Shown one piece after another: positions 42,672-51,997 of a stretch of DNA of 64,000 nt. This DNA comes from Streptomyces sp. NBC_00341. Lineage in GTDB: Bacteria; Actinomycetota; Actinomycetes; Streptomycetales; Streptomycetaceae. Position numbers and translations under genes: made by a program. The stretch covers positions 2,542,001 to 2,606,000 of the forward strand of contig NZ_CP108002.1 of NCBI RefSeq assembly GCF_041435055.1, read 5' to 3'. Each line of letters starts with the position of its first letter. The stretch's first letter is position 1. Below the pieces are notes generated by a model. It searched no databases and had not been told where the DNA came from. It was given only the letters and a program-made list of their open reading frames with translations.

Positions 42672-43591
42672 GAGGCGGGCCCTTTCCGGGTGCCGGTCAC
42701 GGGAGTGAACTGCCCCGCCGCGAGTGCCACGAGGGCCAGGGCGAAGCCGAGGAGCTGGAGTGCGTCGAGGCTCTCGTCGGCGAGCAGCACGCCGAGGGCC
42801 GCGGCGACCAGCGGCGAGAGCAGCCCGAGGAGGGCCGTCGCGGTGACCGGGAGGGCGCGCAGGCCCCTGAACCAGAGGGTGTACGCGATCAGCCCGCCGA
42901 ACGTGCCCAGCCACAGGTATCCGGCCACGGCCCGGCCGTCCACCCCGCCGGGCACGCCCTCGATGATCAGTGCGGGGGCCAGCAGCACCAGTCCGCCCGC
43001 GGTGAGCTGCCAGCCGGCGAACCCGACCGCGCTGACGCCGTCCGGCCGGCCCCAGCGTTTGGTCAGCACCACGCCTCCCGCCATGGCCACGGCCCCGGCG
43101 AGCCCGGCGAGGATCCCGAGGGGGTCGAAGGCCGCACCGGGGCCGAGCACGACGAGCCCGACGCCCGCGACGCCGACGACGCCCCAGACCAGGCGCCACG
43201 GGGACGGCCGTTCGGAGAGGACCGGGAGGGCGAGGAGGGCCACCAGGATCGGCTGACTGGCCCCGAGGGTCGCCGCCACCCCGCCGGGGAGCCGTTCGGC
43301 GGCGATGAACAGCAGCGGGAAGAAGGCGCCGATGTTCAGGGTGCCCAGGAGCGCGGCCTTCCACCACCACGCCCCGCGCGGCAGGGTGCGCGCGATCAGG
43401 AGCCCGAGCAGGCCGGCCGGGAGTGCGCGCATGAGCGCGGCGAAGAGCGGCGAGCCGGGCGGCAGCAGCCGGGTCGTGACGATGTACGTCGTACCCCACA
43501 CCGCCGGGGCGAACGCCGTGACGACCGTCAGCCCGGCCCGGCGGACCGGTGGCGTGGACGTCGTATGCGGAAGAGCTGTCGTTGTGGTCAC
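42668..43591 (-). CDS. EamA/DMT-family transporter
   Basis: A 307-residue ten-helix permease with two EamA repeats (about 20-150 and 165-295), the second containing YLWLGTFGGLIAYTLWFRGL. Such proteins export amino acids, nucleosides or drugs. It is divergent from the LysR gene, with 79 bp between start codons, and coupled to the reductase-like gene downstream. Confidence 0.93.
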   Translation of the reverse strand: MTTTTALPHTTSTPPVRRAGLTVVTAFAPAVWGTTYIVTTRLLPPGSPLFAALMRALPAGLLGLLIARTLPRGAWWWKAALLGTLNIGAFFPLLFIAAERLPGGVAATLGASQPILVALLALPVLSERPSPWRLVWGVVGVAGVGLVVLGPGAAFDPLGILAGLAGAVAMAGGVVLTKRWGRPDGVSAVGFAGWQLTAGGLVLLAPALIIEGVPGGVDGRAVAGYLWLGTFGGLIAYTLWFRGLRALPVTATALLGLLSPLVAAALGVLLADESLDALQLLGFALALVALAAGQFTPVTGTRKGPAS

Positions 43592-43616
43592 TCCACCACT
43601 CTCGGGCCCGGATCAT

Positions 43617-43644
43617 CCATGAGTCCAACACATGGTTTTCATGG
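43617..43644. promoter_or_regulatory. candidate LysR binding site
   Basis: CCATGA-N16-TCATGG, with an inner CCATG-N9-CATGG, in the 79-bp gap between the divergent EamA and LysR genes. Dyads in this position are typical LysR autoregulation sites. Confidence 0.5.
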
Positions 43645-43670
43645 CAACGATCGTGCGAGAAGATTGATGC

Positions 43671-44582
43671 ATGGAACTCCGTCAACTGCGATACGTGCTG
43701 GCCGTGGCAGAGACCCGGAACTTCACGCGCGCCGCAGAGCAGTGCTACGTGGTCCAGTCGGCACTGAGCCACCAGATCAAGGCCCTGGAGGACGAACTCG
43801 GGGTGCGCCTGTTCGCGCGGACCAGCCGACGGGTCGAACTGACCGCGGCGGGCGAGGCGTTCCTGCCCTCCGCCCGTCTCAGCGTGGAGGCCGCCGGGCG
43901 GGCGGCCGCCGACGCCACGGCGGCCGTGGGGGAGCTGCGCGGCCCGGTCGCGCTCGGCGTCATCCCGACCGTCACCGCCCTCGACATCCCGCGGGCGCTG
44001 CGGACCTTCCACCACGCCCACCCCGCCGTCCGCGTCACCCTGCGCACCGCGGGCAGCGACGAACTGATCTCGGCCGTGGAAGCGGGCACGGTGGACCTCG
44101 CCGTGCTGGGCCTGCCGGCAAGGAGCCCCGCCCCCGCCGGAATCCGGACGCTCGAACTGGCCAGGGAACGGCTCGTCGCGGTCGTCCCCGCCGGGCACCG
44201 GCTGGCCGGGCGGCGCCGGCTGCGCCTGGCCGATCTGGCGGCGGAGACGTTCGTCGACTTCCCGGCCGGCACTCCCGGGCGCGCGCAGAGCGACCTGGCG
44301 TTCGAGGCGGCGGGCGTCCAGCGCGATGTGACCTTCGAGTCGATGTCCGCCGGACTGATCCTCGACCTCGTCGGGCAGCACCTCGCGGTCGCCCTGCTGC
44401 CGCCCGCGATCCTGGCCCCGGACGCGTCCACGGCGGCCGTCCCCGTGACGGACGGGCCGGTCCGGATCGAGTACCTGGCCTGGAGCGCGTTCAATCCCAC
44501 ACCCGCCGCGACCGCGCTGCTGACGGTGCTGCGCCCCGCCCCGGCCTCCGGTGTTGCCGGAGGCCGGGAGGGGCGCAGCTAG
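43671..44582 (+). CDS. LysR-family transcriptional regulator
   Basis: A 303-residue regulator. The N-terminal winged helix-turn-helix is LRQLRYVLAVAETRNFTRAA followed by LSHQIKALEDELGVRLFAR; the remainder is a two-lobed periplasmic-binding-like effector domain (VALGVIPTVTALDIP, QHLAVALLPPAI). It is divergent from the EamA/reductase pair, the expected target. The 3' end is 14 bp from the convergent SDR gene. Confidence 0.96.
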   Translation: MELRQLRYVLAVAETRNFTRAAEQCYVVQSALSHQIKALEDELGVRLFARTSRRVELTAAGEAFLPSARLSVEAAGRAAADATAAVGELRGPVALGVIPTVTALDIPRALRTFHHAHPAVRVTLRTAGSDELISAVEAGTVDLAVLGLPARSPAPAGIRTLELARERLVAVVPAGHRLAGRRRLRLADLAAETFVDFPAGTPGRAQSDLAFEAAGVQRDVTFESMSAGLILDLVGQHLAVALLPPAILAPDASTAAVPVTDGPVRIEYLAWSAFNPTPAATALLTVLRPAPASGVAGGREGRS

Positions 44583-44596
44583 GGTTCTCGGTTGGA

Positions 44597-45352
44597 TCAC
44601 GCGAACCTGGCGGACACGCCTCCGTCCACGGCCCAGTCCGCGCCGGTGACGAATCCCGCGGCGTCCGACAGCAGGAAGGCGACCACGGAGGCGACCTGTT
44701 CCGGGGTGCCGAGGCGGCCCAGGATGTGTTTGGACACCGCTTCCCGGCGGACGTCCGGCTGCTCCTGCTCGAAGTACTCGGCCAGCAGGTCGGTCTCGAT
44801 GTAGCCGGGGCTGACCGCGTTGACCCGGACGCCCCGGGGCCCCACCTCAAGGGCCATGCTGCGGGTCAGCCCCACCAGCCCGGCCTTGGCCGAGGCGTAG
44901 GGGAACATGCCGGGGCAGGTCATCGTGGCGTGCATGGAGGCGATGTTGACGATCGCGCCGCGTCCCCGGTCCGTCATGCCGGGCAGGACGGCCCGCGCCA
45001 TGAGCCAGGCTCCCTTCAGGTCGACGCCGAACACCTCGTCCCACTGCTGGGTGGTCATGGTGACCACGTCGGCGTAGGAATTGCGTCCCGCGTTGTTGAC
45101 CAGGCCCGTCGCCGGGCCGAGTTCCGCGCTCAGGGCGGTCACCGCGGCATGGACCTGGTCCTCGTTGGTGATGTCGCACTCCGCCCAGCTCGCGGCCGTA
45201 CCGATGAGGCGCGCGGTCCGCCGCGCACCGTCACCGTCGATGTCCAGCAGCCCCACCCGGGCACCGGCGGCCGCCGCCGCTGTGGCGACGGCGGCACCGA
45301 TGCCGCGGGCCGCGCCGGTGACCAGCACCACGTCGTCGGTCAGGTCGATCAT
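44597..45352 (-). CDS. SDR-family oxidoreductase, candidate aldose dehydrogenase
   Basis: A 251-residue classical short-chain dehydrogenase. Rossmann motif TGAARGIG, NNAG motif LVNNAG, catalytic Ser in VNIASMHAT and Tyr-x-x-x-Lys in YASAK are all present; the fold is complete. Its ATG has GAGAGG 6 nt upstream. It is the distal gene of the leftward sugar island behind the GH2 glycosidase, so oxidation of the released aldose (such as galactose) to a lactone is a reasonable guess. Other SDR substrates are possible. Confidence 0.93.
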   Translation of the reverse strand: MIDLTDDVVLVTGAARGIGAAVATAAAAAGARVGLLDIDGDGARRTARLIGTAASWAECDITNEDQVHAAVTALSAELGPATGLVNNAGRNSYADVVTMTTQQWDEVFGVDLKGAWLMARAVLPGMTDRGRGAIVNIASMHATMTCPGMFPYASAKAGLVGLTRSMALEVGPRGVRVNAVSPGYIETDLLAEYFEQEQPDVRREAVSKHILGRLGTPEQVASVVAFLLSDAAGFVTGADWAVDGGVSARFA

Positions 45353-45442
45353 GTCGGTCCTCTCGTCCCGCGCGAGGTGCGCGGGATGCCGTCGAATCAG
45401 ATAACGAAACCAGACCCGTCCGTGGCGCGGCGCGGCCGGTTG

Positions 45443-48400
45443 TCAGGGCAGCAGTCGCACCCGTGCCGTGCCGCTCCAGCCGGCCGGCAGCGTGATCGCG
45501 GGGTCGATGTAGTTGCCCCAGGCCAGGTCGGGGTAGTTGAGCCGGGCGCTGACGATCAGGCCGACGCCGGGAGCCCGGAGCGGGAACGCGTCGCCGGTCA
45601 GCGCCTCGAACGCGTCGAGCACCACATGGGCGCCGGACGCGGACGCGTTCTTGCGGCCGGTCACGCGGACGGTGACGGTGTGCTCGCCCTCGGCCAGCCC
45701 GGTCCGTTCGAACGCGCGCTGCTGGAACACCTTGCCCGTGGCGTAGAGGTCCACCTCGGTGGCGGCGCCGCCGTCGACGGAGACCTCGGCGATCCCCTGG
45801 TTGGGGCCCTTGGGGCAGATGAAGCGGACGCCCGTGCCCCAGAACGTGGCCGTCGCGGTGTCGCCCGTGGTACTGCTGAAGGATTCGGTGCGCCCGAGGT
45901 CGCCGCTCGTCCATGCCTCGGCCGAGTCCGCGTGCGTCCACGACCCGGTGTAGAGGACCCTGTCGGAGGCGTCGTCGATGACCGGGTTCACGACCTGGAA
46001 GGCGTCGACGAGGGCGTGGGTGTCCTTCGAGGCGGCGTTCTTGGTGCCGGTGCACTCCACCCTGACGGTGTGCCGGCCGTACGTCAGCGGCTTGCTCCGG
46101 AAGACGAGTTGGGCCGGGGTCTTCCCCGCTCCGTAGAGGTCGACGGTTCCGGCGGCCTTGCCGTCCACCGAGATCTTCACGATGCCGAGGTTGTCCGCCT
46201 TGGCGGAGTAGAGCCCGACGCCGGTGCCGGTGAACGTCAGCTCCGCCGCCGCTCCCGCCGCCTTGGTGAAGGACTCCGTGCCGAACAGGTCACCGGCGGT
46301 GTAGTCGGCGCTCGCGTCCGCGTGGGTCCAGTCACCCGTGTAGACGATCTCGGAGGAGGCGTCGTCGATCAGGTCCGGTTCCATGGGCGCGAGGCGGACC
46401 GAGTCGGTGCCGTCGGACTCGACCTGCACTCCGGCCCCTTCGGCACCCGCTGTCGCCTTGGCGATCCTCACCCCCGCCTTCGTGCTGCGGAAGTCGTTGG
46501 TCCAGTGGGCGGTGCTGTCCTTGCCGAACAGGAAGTAGCTGTGGGTGTCCTGCCCCCAGGACCAGTCCGGCCGGGTGCGGTAGCCGTCGGTCCCGGAGCC
46601 CCGGGTCCTGGTCGCCGTGCCGGAGGTCCGTCCGATGTGGTCGTCGGGGTACGCGGTCCACTGTCCGTCGCGCTGCCAGCTCAGGGTGTCCGTCCCGTCG
46701 GCGAGGACGTACCGGACGCCGACGTCGCTGATCTGGCCGGAGGGCGGGTTGGCGATCGTGTAGGCCGTCGTCAGCAGTCCGCGCGGGCTCACGGTCACCT
46801 TGATGGTGGTGTCGATGGTGCCGAACCGCCCCTTCAGGGTGACGGTCACCTGGCTGCCGGTCGTGGCGACGGTCGCGGACGTGCCGGCCCACCGGCCGGG
46901 AACGGCGCGCGAGATCACCAGGTCAGGGCCGCCGCTGAGGATCCTGGTGCCGTCCGCGTGCGCCTCTGCGAGCCGTGCGGTGTGCTTGTCGAACACGACC
47001 GTGAAGGGGGCGTCGACGCCCTTGACGGTGATCGCGGTCGCGGTCTCGCTGACGGTGGGCGCCGTGCCGCTGTCCGAGGGGAAGGACGGCTCCGCCCGCT
47101 TGTTGAGCCACAGGCGGTACTCGTCCACGAGGGCTGTGCCGCGCCGGAAGGTGAGCCGCAGGGAGTCGCCCGGCGACCAGGCACCGGCCGGGACCGTGAG
47201 CGTGCCGCTGCTCCGGGGCGCGATGTCGATGCCCTGGAGGGTGCCCGTTCTGGCGCCGAGCTGCCAGCTGACCTCCAGCTCACCGAGGTTGCTGTGGTCG
47301 TGCCAGTTCTTGACGGGCACCGCGATGGCGCCTGACGGGGTCAGGCCGGTGAGCACCCCGTCGTCGATCCGCACCGGGGAGAAGGCCTTCTGGGTGAGCC
47401 AGAACTCGGGCTTGCGCCGCCGCCAGAGGTCGATGACGCCCCACTCGCCGTAGCCGACCGGCCCGTTGTCCAGGTGGAACACCTCGTCGATGGCCGCCCA
47501 GATGGCACCGCCCACGACGCCGTCGGTGGTACGGAACTTCTCCGCCAGCTTCGCGATGCTGTGTCCCCAGAAGTCGCGGACCCCTGGGTCCTCCCTGAGC
47601 GTGCCCACGTTGTAGCAGGGCACATGGGCGAACTCGCCGTACTGGATGGGTTGTTTGGCGTTCCCGTTGGCGTTCTGGAGATTGGGGTAGTGACCGCTGT
47701 AGATGTCGGTCTGGTTGCCGCCGTTGCTCTGGCCCTGGTCCTCGAAGAGCGTCGGGCGTGACGGGTCGGTCTCGTGGGCGTAGGTGTTCTCCGCGGCGAA
47801 GTTGCGGCCCATGCCGCTCTCGTTGCCGACGGACCACTCGATCACGGAGGCGTGGCTGCGGTCGCGCTCGATCATCTCGGCGAACTGGGTCGTGTACTGC
47901 TCGGTGTACGCGGGGTCGTCGACGGTGCTCTGCTGGAAGCAGACCGGCGACTCGACCTCCACGTAGAGCCCGAGCCGGTCGGCCCAGTCCAGCAGCGCGG
48001 GGGTCGGCGGGTAGTGCGAGGTACGGATGAAGTTGCAGTTCGCCTCCTTGTAGAGGCGGGCGGCCTGCTCCTCCATCGCCGGGTTCGTCGAACGCCCCTG
48101 CTTCTCGGTGATGCTGTGGTGGCAGACCCCCAGCAGGTGGACCGGCTTTCCGTTGACGACCAGCTGGTTGCCCCTGGCCTCGACCTGACGGAACCCGATC
48201 TTCCGGGTCACCGTCTGCGTCACTCCCCCGGCGGTGAACTCGGCCGACAGCGTGTACAGGTGGGGGTGTTCCGCGTCCCACTTGAGCGGGGCCTTGACCG
48301 GTATCGCGGCCTGGCTCTGCGGGTCCTTGTCCGTCAGGGTGATCTTCGAGGGCGTCAGCGGCACCGCCTTGCCGTCGGGGTCGGTGAGGGTGAGCTCGGC

Positions 48401-49168
48401 CGTTCCGCTCTGGCCGGACTGGAACGCGGCGGCCGCGGTGACGGTGAGCGTGGCGTCCTTGTACGCGCTGTCGAAGGTCGTGTCGGCGTGCAGCCTGGTC
48501 AGGTACGAGGCGGGGAGGGCCACCAGCGTCACGTCGCGCAGGACGCCGCCGATGATGTGGTGGGCGTAGTCGGACTGGCCCGCGATGCTGGTGGCCCGGT
48601 CGGTGACGCCGAGTGTGACGACGGCTTCGCGGCCGGGCGTGACCAGGGCGGTGATGTCGGCGTACCAGGTGGTGAACCCGCCGTCGTGGGTGCGTACGGC
48701 GGTGCCGTTGACCCACAGCCGGGCGTAGTTGTACACGCCGTCGAAGCGGAGCATGACGCGCTTGCCGGCGAAGTCCGCCGGGACGGTGAGCTTCACCGCG
48801 TAGGCGCATTCGGTGTCGGTGGGCACGGTCTCGCCCTGGAGGGCGGGTTCGCCCGGTACGTCGAGCGGGTGCCACGAGGACGTGTCGGTGCCGGTGGTCC
48901 AGAACGAGGCCGGGGGGCTGGACGTCCAGCGCCATCCCGAGGTGACGGGAACGAGCGGCGTACGCACGCCGGAGACGGTCTCCGGCAGCGGCGGGATCAC
49001 GGGTGGGGCCGTGGCGGCATGGGCGGGCGCGGCGAGGAAGACGTCGCCCGCGACGGCGAGGAATCCGGCTGCCGCCAGACCCTTCAGCGCGCTGCGACGG
49101 GAGAACCCACCGGTCGGCCGGTCGGCGTCGGGGCAGTCGGAAGGCTTACGGCGGTGAGGGAGCGTCAC
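45443..49168 (-). CDS. Tat-exported GH2 glycosidase with tandem carbohydrate-binding modules
   Basis: A 1241-residue secreted enzyme. Residues 22-52 form a twin-arginine signal (FSRRSALKGLAAAGFL). A GH2 core follows: sugar-binding beta-sandwich (~75-220), Ig-like domain (~220-330), TIM barrel (~330-600) with acid/base Glu450 (WSVGNES) and candidate nucleophile Glu512 (IQYGEFAH). After further domains come two ~120-residue repeats that share D-D-A-S-x-x-(I/V)-x-Y-T-G-x-W-T-H-A-D and end near LVDAFQVVNP / VLDAFEALTG, likely jelly-roll carbohydrate-binding modules. Beta-galactosidase is the likeliest activity, not proven. GAGAGG precedes the GTG start; the gene lies downstream of the ABC permease. 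Confidence 0.9.
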   Translation of the reverse strand: MTLPHRRKPSDCPDADRPTGGFSRRSALKGLAAAGFLAVAGDVFLAAPAHAATAPPVIPPLPETVSGVRTPLVPVTSGWRWTSSPPASFWTTGTDTSSWHPLDVPGEPALQGETVPTDTECAYAVKLTVPADFAGKRVMLRFDGVYNYARLWVNGTAVRTHDGGFTTWYADITALVTPGREAVVTLGVTDRATSIAGQSDYAHHIIGGVLRDVTLVALPASYLTRLHADTTFDSAYKDATLTVTAAAAFQSGQSGTAELTLTDPDGKAVPLTPSKITLTDKDPQSQAAIPVKAPLKWDAEHPHLYTLSAEFTAGGVTQTVTRKIGFRQVEARGNQLVVNGKPVHLLGVCHHSITEKQGRSTNPAMEEQAARLYKEANCNFIRTSHYPPTPALLDWADRLGLYVEVESPVCFQQSTVDDPAYTEQYTTQFAEMIERDRSHASVIEWSVGNESGMGRNFAAENTYAHETDPSRPTLFEDQGQSNGGNQTDIYSGHYPNLQNANGNAKQPIQYGEFAHVPCYNVGTLREDPGVRDFWGHSIAKLAEKFRTTDGVVGGAIWAAIDEVFHLDNGPVGYGEWGVIDLWRRRKPEFWLTQKAFSPVRIDDGVLTGLTPSGAIAVPVKNWHDHSNLGELEVSWQLGARTGTLQGIDIAPRSSGTLTVPAGAWSPGDSLRLTFRRGTALVDEYRLWLNKRAEPSFPSDSGTAPTVSETATAITVKGVDAPFTVVFDKHTARLAEAHADGTRILSGGPDLVISRAVPGRWAGTSATVATTGSQVTVTLKGRFGTIDTTIKVTVSPRGLLTTAYTIANPPSGQISDVGVRYVLADGTDTLSWQRDGQWTAYPDDHIGRTSGTATRTRGSGTDGYRTRPDWSWGQDTHSYFLFGKDSTAHWTNDFRSTKAGVRIAKATAGAEGAGVQVESDGTDSVRLAPMEPDLIDDASSEIVYTGDWTHADASADYTAGDLFGTESFTKAAGAAAELTFTGTGVGLYSAKADNLGIVKISVDGKAAGTVDLYGAGKTPAQLVFRSKPLTYGRHTVRVECTGTKNAASKDTHALVDAFQVVNPVIDDASDRVLYTGSWTHADSAEAWTSGDLGRTESFSSTTGDTATATFWGTGVRFICPKGPNQGIAEVSVDGGAATEVDLYATGKVFQQRAFERTGLAEGEHTVTVRVTGRKNASASGAHVVLDAFEALTGDAFPLRAPGVGLIVSARLNYPDLAWGNYIDPAITLPAGWSGTARVRLLP

Positions 49169-49255
49169 GTCAGGCCTCTCTTCGTAACTTGGCTGCTGCT
49201 GGGGTGTGTTCGTGGGCCGGTGAGGGGATGGGCATCGGGGGTTTCGCCGGGTCCC

Positions 49256-50290
49256 TCAGCTGGGGAGCCCGACCGGGCGTTCGCCGCTGCGGCGTTGCTG
49301 GATGACGACGGCGATGACGAGGAGTGCGCCCTGGGCGACGTTCTGCCAGAAGGAGTTGATGCCCTGGACGGTGAGGCCGTTCTCCAGGGCTCCGAGCAGG
49401 GCGACGGCGAGCAGGGTGCCGCCGATACCGCCCTTGCCGCCCTTGAGGGCCGCGCCGCCGAGTGCGGCGGCGGTGATGGCCTTGAGTTCGAGGCCCTCGC
49501 TGCCGGAGGTGGGCTGACCGGATCCGGTGCGGGCGGTGAGCAGGATGCCGGCGACGGCGGCGACGATGCCGATGAGGGCGTAGACGCAGATCAGGTACTT
49601 GTTGATGTTGATGCCGGCGAGCCGGGCGGCGGTGTCGTTGCCGCCGATCGCGTAGATGTTGCGGCCGATGTCGGTGTACCGCAGCAGGAGATGGACGAGT
49701 ACGGCGACGACGATGAGGATCCAGACCATGACCGGAAGTCCGGCGATCTTGCCCCGGCCGAGGAAGATGAAGAAGTCGTCGTTGAGGACGTAGCCCTGGG
49801 CCCGTCCGTCGGACAGGAGCTGGGCGAGTCCCTTGTAGGCGGCGAGGCCCGCCAGGGTCGCGATGGTGGGGTTGACCCGGCCGTAGACGATGATCAGGCC
49901 GTTGAGCACGCCGATGAGCAGGCCGACGCCGATGGCCGCCGCCATGCCGAGGAAGGCGTTGGTGTTGGTGCTGGTGAAGACCATGGCGCTGACGACGGAG
50001 GCCACACCGGTCTGCGAGCCGACCGAGATGTCGAGCCCGCCGCAGATGATCACGACGGTCTGCACGATCGCGAGGAGACCGGTGATGGTGGCGGCCTCTG
50101 CGATGACCTGCATGTTGGACAGGCTCAGGTAGTTGTCGTTGAGGATCCCGAACAGGACGAGTACCAGGATCAGCGCGCCGACGAGGCTGATGTTCTGCCC
50201 GCTGACGCGGGAGAGCAGCCTCGGCCGGGAGGGTCCGGGGTCTTCGGACGGCTCCTTGACCGCTGGGGAGGGGACGCTGGTGGTGGTCAT
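49256..50290 (-). CDS. sugar ABC transporter permease (RbsC type)
   Basis: A 344-residue membrane protein with eight to ten helices and the ribose/galactose-type permease signature (AALGGAALKGGKGGIGGTLLA near the C-terminus; GGLDISVGS near residue 115). It forms a homodimeric channel with the ATPase encoded just upstream, with which it overlaps by ATGA (50287-50290). Imports an aldose bound by the lipoprotein encoded first in the operon. Confidence 0.95.
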   Translation of the reverse strand: MTTTSVPSPAVKEPSEDPGPSRPRLLSRVSGQNISLVGALILVLVLFGILNDNYLSLSNMQVIAEAATITGLLAIVQTVVIICGGLDISVGSQTGVASVVSAMVFTSTNTNAFLGMAAAIGVGLLIGVLNGLIIVYGRVNPTIATLAGLAAYKGLAQLLSDGRAQGYVLNDDFFIFLGRGKIAGLPVMVWILIVVAVLVHLLLRYTDIGRNIYAIGGNDTAARLAGININKYLICVYALIGIVAAVAGILLTARTGSGQPTSGSEGLELKAITAAALGGAALKGGKGGIGGTLLAVALLGALENGLTVQGINSFWQNVAQGALLVIAVVIQQRRSGERPVGLPS

Positions 50291-51882
50291 GAGGTGGCTC
50301 CGGGGGTGCTGGTGCTGATGATGTCGTCGGCCATCGCGAGCGCGAGGATGGATTCCTCGGTGGCCTCGTCGTGGTTCAGCTCGCCGGTGATGCGGCCCTC
50401 CTGCATGACGACGACCCGGTCCGCGAGGCCGAGGAGTTCGGTGAGTTCGGAGGAGATGACCAGCAGGGCGACGCCCTCGGCGGCGAGGTCGGCGATGATC
50501 TGGTAGATCTCGGCCTTCGCCCCGACGTCGATGCCGCGGGTCGGCTCGTCCAGGATCAGGACCTTCGGCTTGCGGGCCAGCCAGCGGGCGAGGACCACCT
50601 TCTGCTGGTTGCCGCCGGAGAGTTTGCGCACCTCGTGGTCGATCGTCGGTGTGCGGACCCGGAGGCGGTCGGTGTAGTGCTGGGCGAGTTCGCGCTCCGC
50701 GCTCCGCCGGACGAACCGGGAGCGGCGCAGCCGGCCCAGGACGACCAGGGAGATGTTGGCCCGGACGGACTGCTGCAGGAAGAGGGCCTGGGCCTTGCGT
50801 TCCTCCGGCGCGAGTCCGAGTCCGGCCCGGATCACCGCGCCCGGACGGCCGCTCGGCAGCGGGGTGCCGTCGAGGGTGGCGCTGCCGCTGTGGACGGGCT
50901 GGTCACCGGCGAGGGCCAGGGCGAGTTCGGAGCGGCCCGCTCCGATGAGACCGGCAAGGCCGACGACCTCGCCCGCGTGGACCTGGAGCGAGATGTCGGT
51001 GACGTCGTCCGTGGTGAGGTTCCTGACGTCGAGGACGAGCCGGTCGGTGGCGACCCGCTGCCGCACGAACATGGTGGAGAGGTCGCGGCCCACCATCAGG
51101 CGCACCAGTTCCGCCTCGTCCGTCGAGTCCGCCTGCTGGACGCCGACCAGGCTGCCGTCGCGCAGCACGGCGATGCGGTCGGCGAGCCGGAAGATCTCCT
51201 GCATGCGGTGCGAGACGTAGACGATCGCGATGCCCTGGTCGCGCAGCCGCCGGATCAGCGCGAACAGGGCCTCCACCTCGTGCTCCGCCAGGGAGGAGGT
51301 GGGCTCGTCGAAGGCGATCAGGCGGGCCGTCGTCGTTCCGGTGAGGGCGCGCATGATCTCGACCAGCTGGCGTTGCGCCGGGGTGAGTTGTGAGCCCAGG
51401 AGACCGGGGTCCAGGACGCCGGCGAAGCCGAGCCGGGCCAGGTCGGCGTCGATCCGGCGGCGCAGCTCCGCCCGGTCGAACCGCCTGCCGGACTTACGGG
51501 GCAGGGCGCCCGCGTAGACGTTCTCGGCGACGGAGATGTGCGGGATGATCTCCGGCTCCTGCGGGATGATCCGGATTCCGGCCGCGCGCGCACGGGCCGG
51601 GGAGTCGAGGGTGACGCGCTCGCCACCGAGGACGATGTGCCCCTCGGTCGGCTGGTGGTCTCCGGTGAGGATCTTGAGCAGGGTCGACTTGCCCGCGCCG
51701 TTCTCGCCCATCAGCGCGGTGACCTGACCCGGCGGGAAGTCGAGCGTGATCCCGCTGAGCGCCTGCACGGCACCGAACTGTTTGGTGACACCCGAGATGC
51801 TGATGGCTCCGGCGCGGTCTGCGGCTTCGGGCGGTCCGCCGGAGGGGTCGGGGCCGGCTGTCGGGTGCGGGGGCTTGGTCAT
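50287..51882 (-). CDS. sugar ABC transporter ATP-binding protein (RbsA type)
   Basis: A ~531-residue double ATPase. The N-terminal cassette has Walker A GENGAGKST, signature LTPAQRQLVEIMRAL and Walker B LIAFDEPTSSL; the C-terminal cassette has LIGAGRSELALA (degenerate Walker A), LSGGNQQKVVLARWLARKPKV and LILDEPTRGIDVG. This one-protein, two-domain form is typical of ribose/galactose importers. ATG 51882 with GAGG 11 nt upstream is preferred over GTG 51894. Coupled to the permease by ATGA. Confidence 0.95.
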   Translation of the reverse strand: MTKPPHPTAGPDPSGGPPEAADRAGAISISGVTKQFGAVQALSGITLDFPPGQVTALMGENGAGKSTLLKILTGDHQPTEGHIVLGGERVTLDSPARARAAGIRIIPQEPEIIPHISVAENVYAGALPRKSGRRFDRAELRRRIDADLARLGFAGVLDPGLLGSQLTPAQRQLVEIMRALTGTTTARLIAFDEPTSSLAEHEVEALFALIRRLRDQGIAIVYVSHRMQEIFRLADRIAVLRDGSLVGVQQADSTDEAELVRLMVGRDLSTMFVRQRVATDRLVLDVRNLTTDDVTDISLQVHAGEVVGLAGLIGAGRSELALALAGDQPVHSGSATLDGTPLPSGRPGAVIRAGLGLAPEERKAQALFLQQSVRANISLVVLGRLRRSRFVRRSAERELAQHYTDRLRVRTPTIDHEVRKLSGGNQQKVVLARWLARKPKVLILDEPTRGIDVGAKAEIYQIIADLAAEGVALLVISSELTELLGLADRVVVMQEGRITGELNHDEATEESILALAMADDIISTSTPGATS

Positions 51883-51997
51883 GTGTCGGTTCACCTCGAA
51901 GGCATGGCGCGCGGTGTGGTCGGGGGTGTGGGGCCGGGGTCCGGGGCGTGCCGCCGCCCCTCGGCCGCCACGGCTTGCCGCCGCGGGACGGGACGGT

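Noticed and set aside
42000..44600. 866-codon minus-strand frame joining the reductase-like gene to upstream sequence
   Set aside because: Only the last 223 codons have a Rossmann fold; the rest is antisense to LysR and out of frame with the EamA gene.
43565..47335. 1256-codon plus-strand open frame
   Set aside because: Runs through the LysR gene in another frame and antisense to the SDR and GH2 genes; no recognisable domain.
47774..50506. 910-codon plus-strand open frame
   Set aside because: Antisense to GH2 and the ABC permease; typical frame-shadow of high-GC coding DNA.
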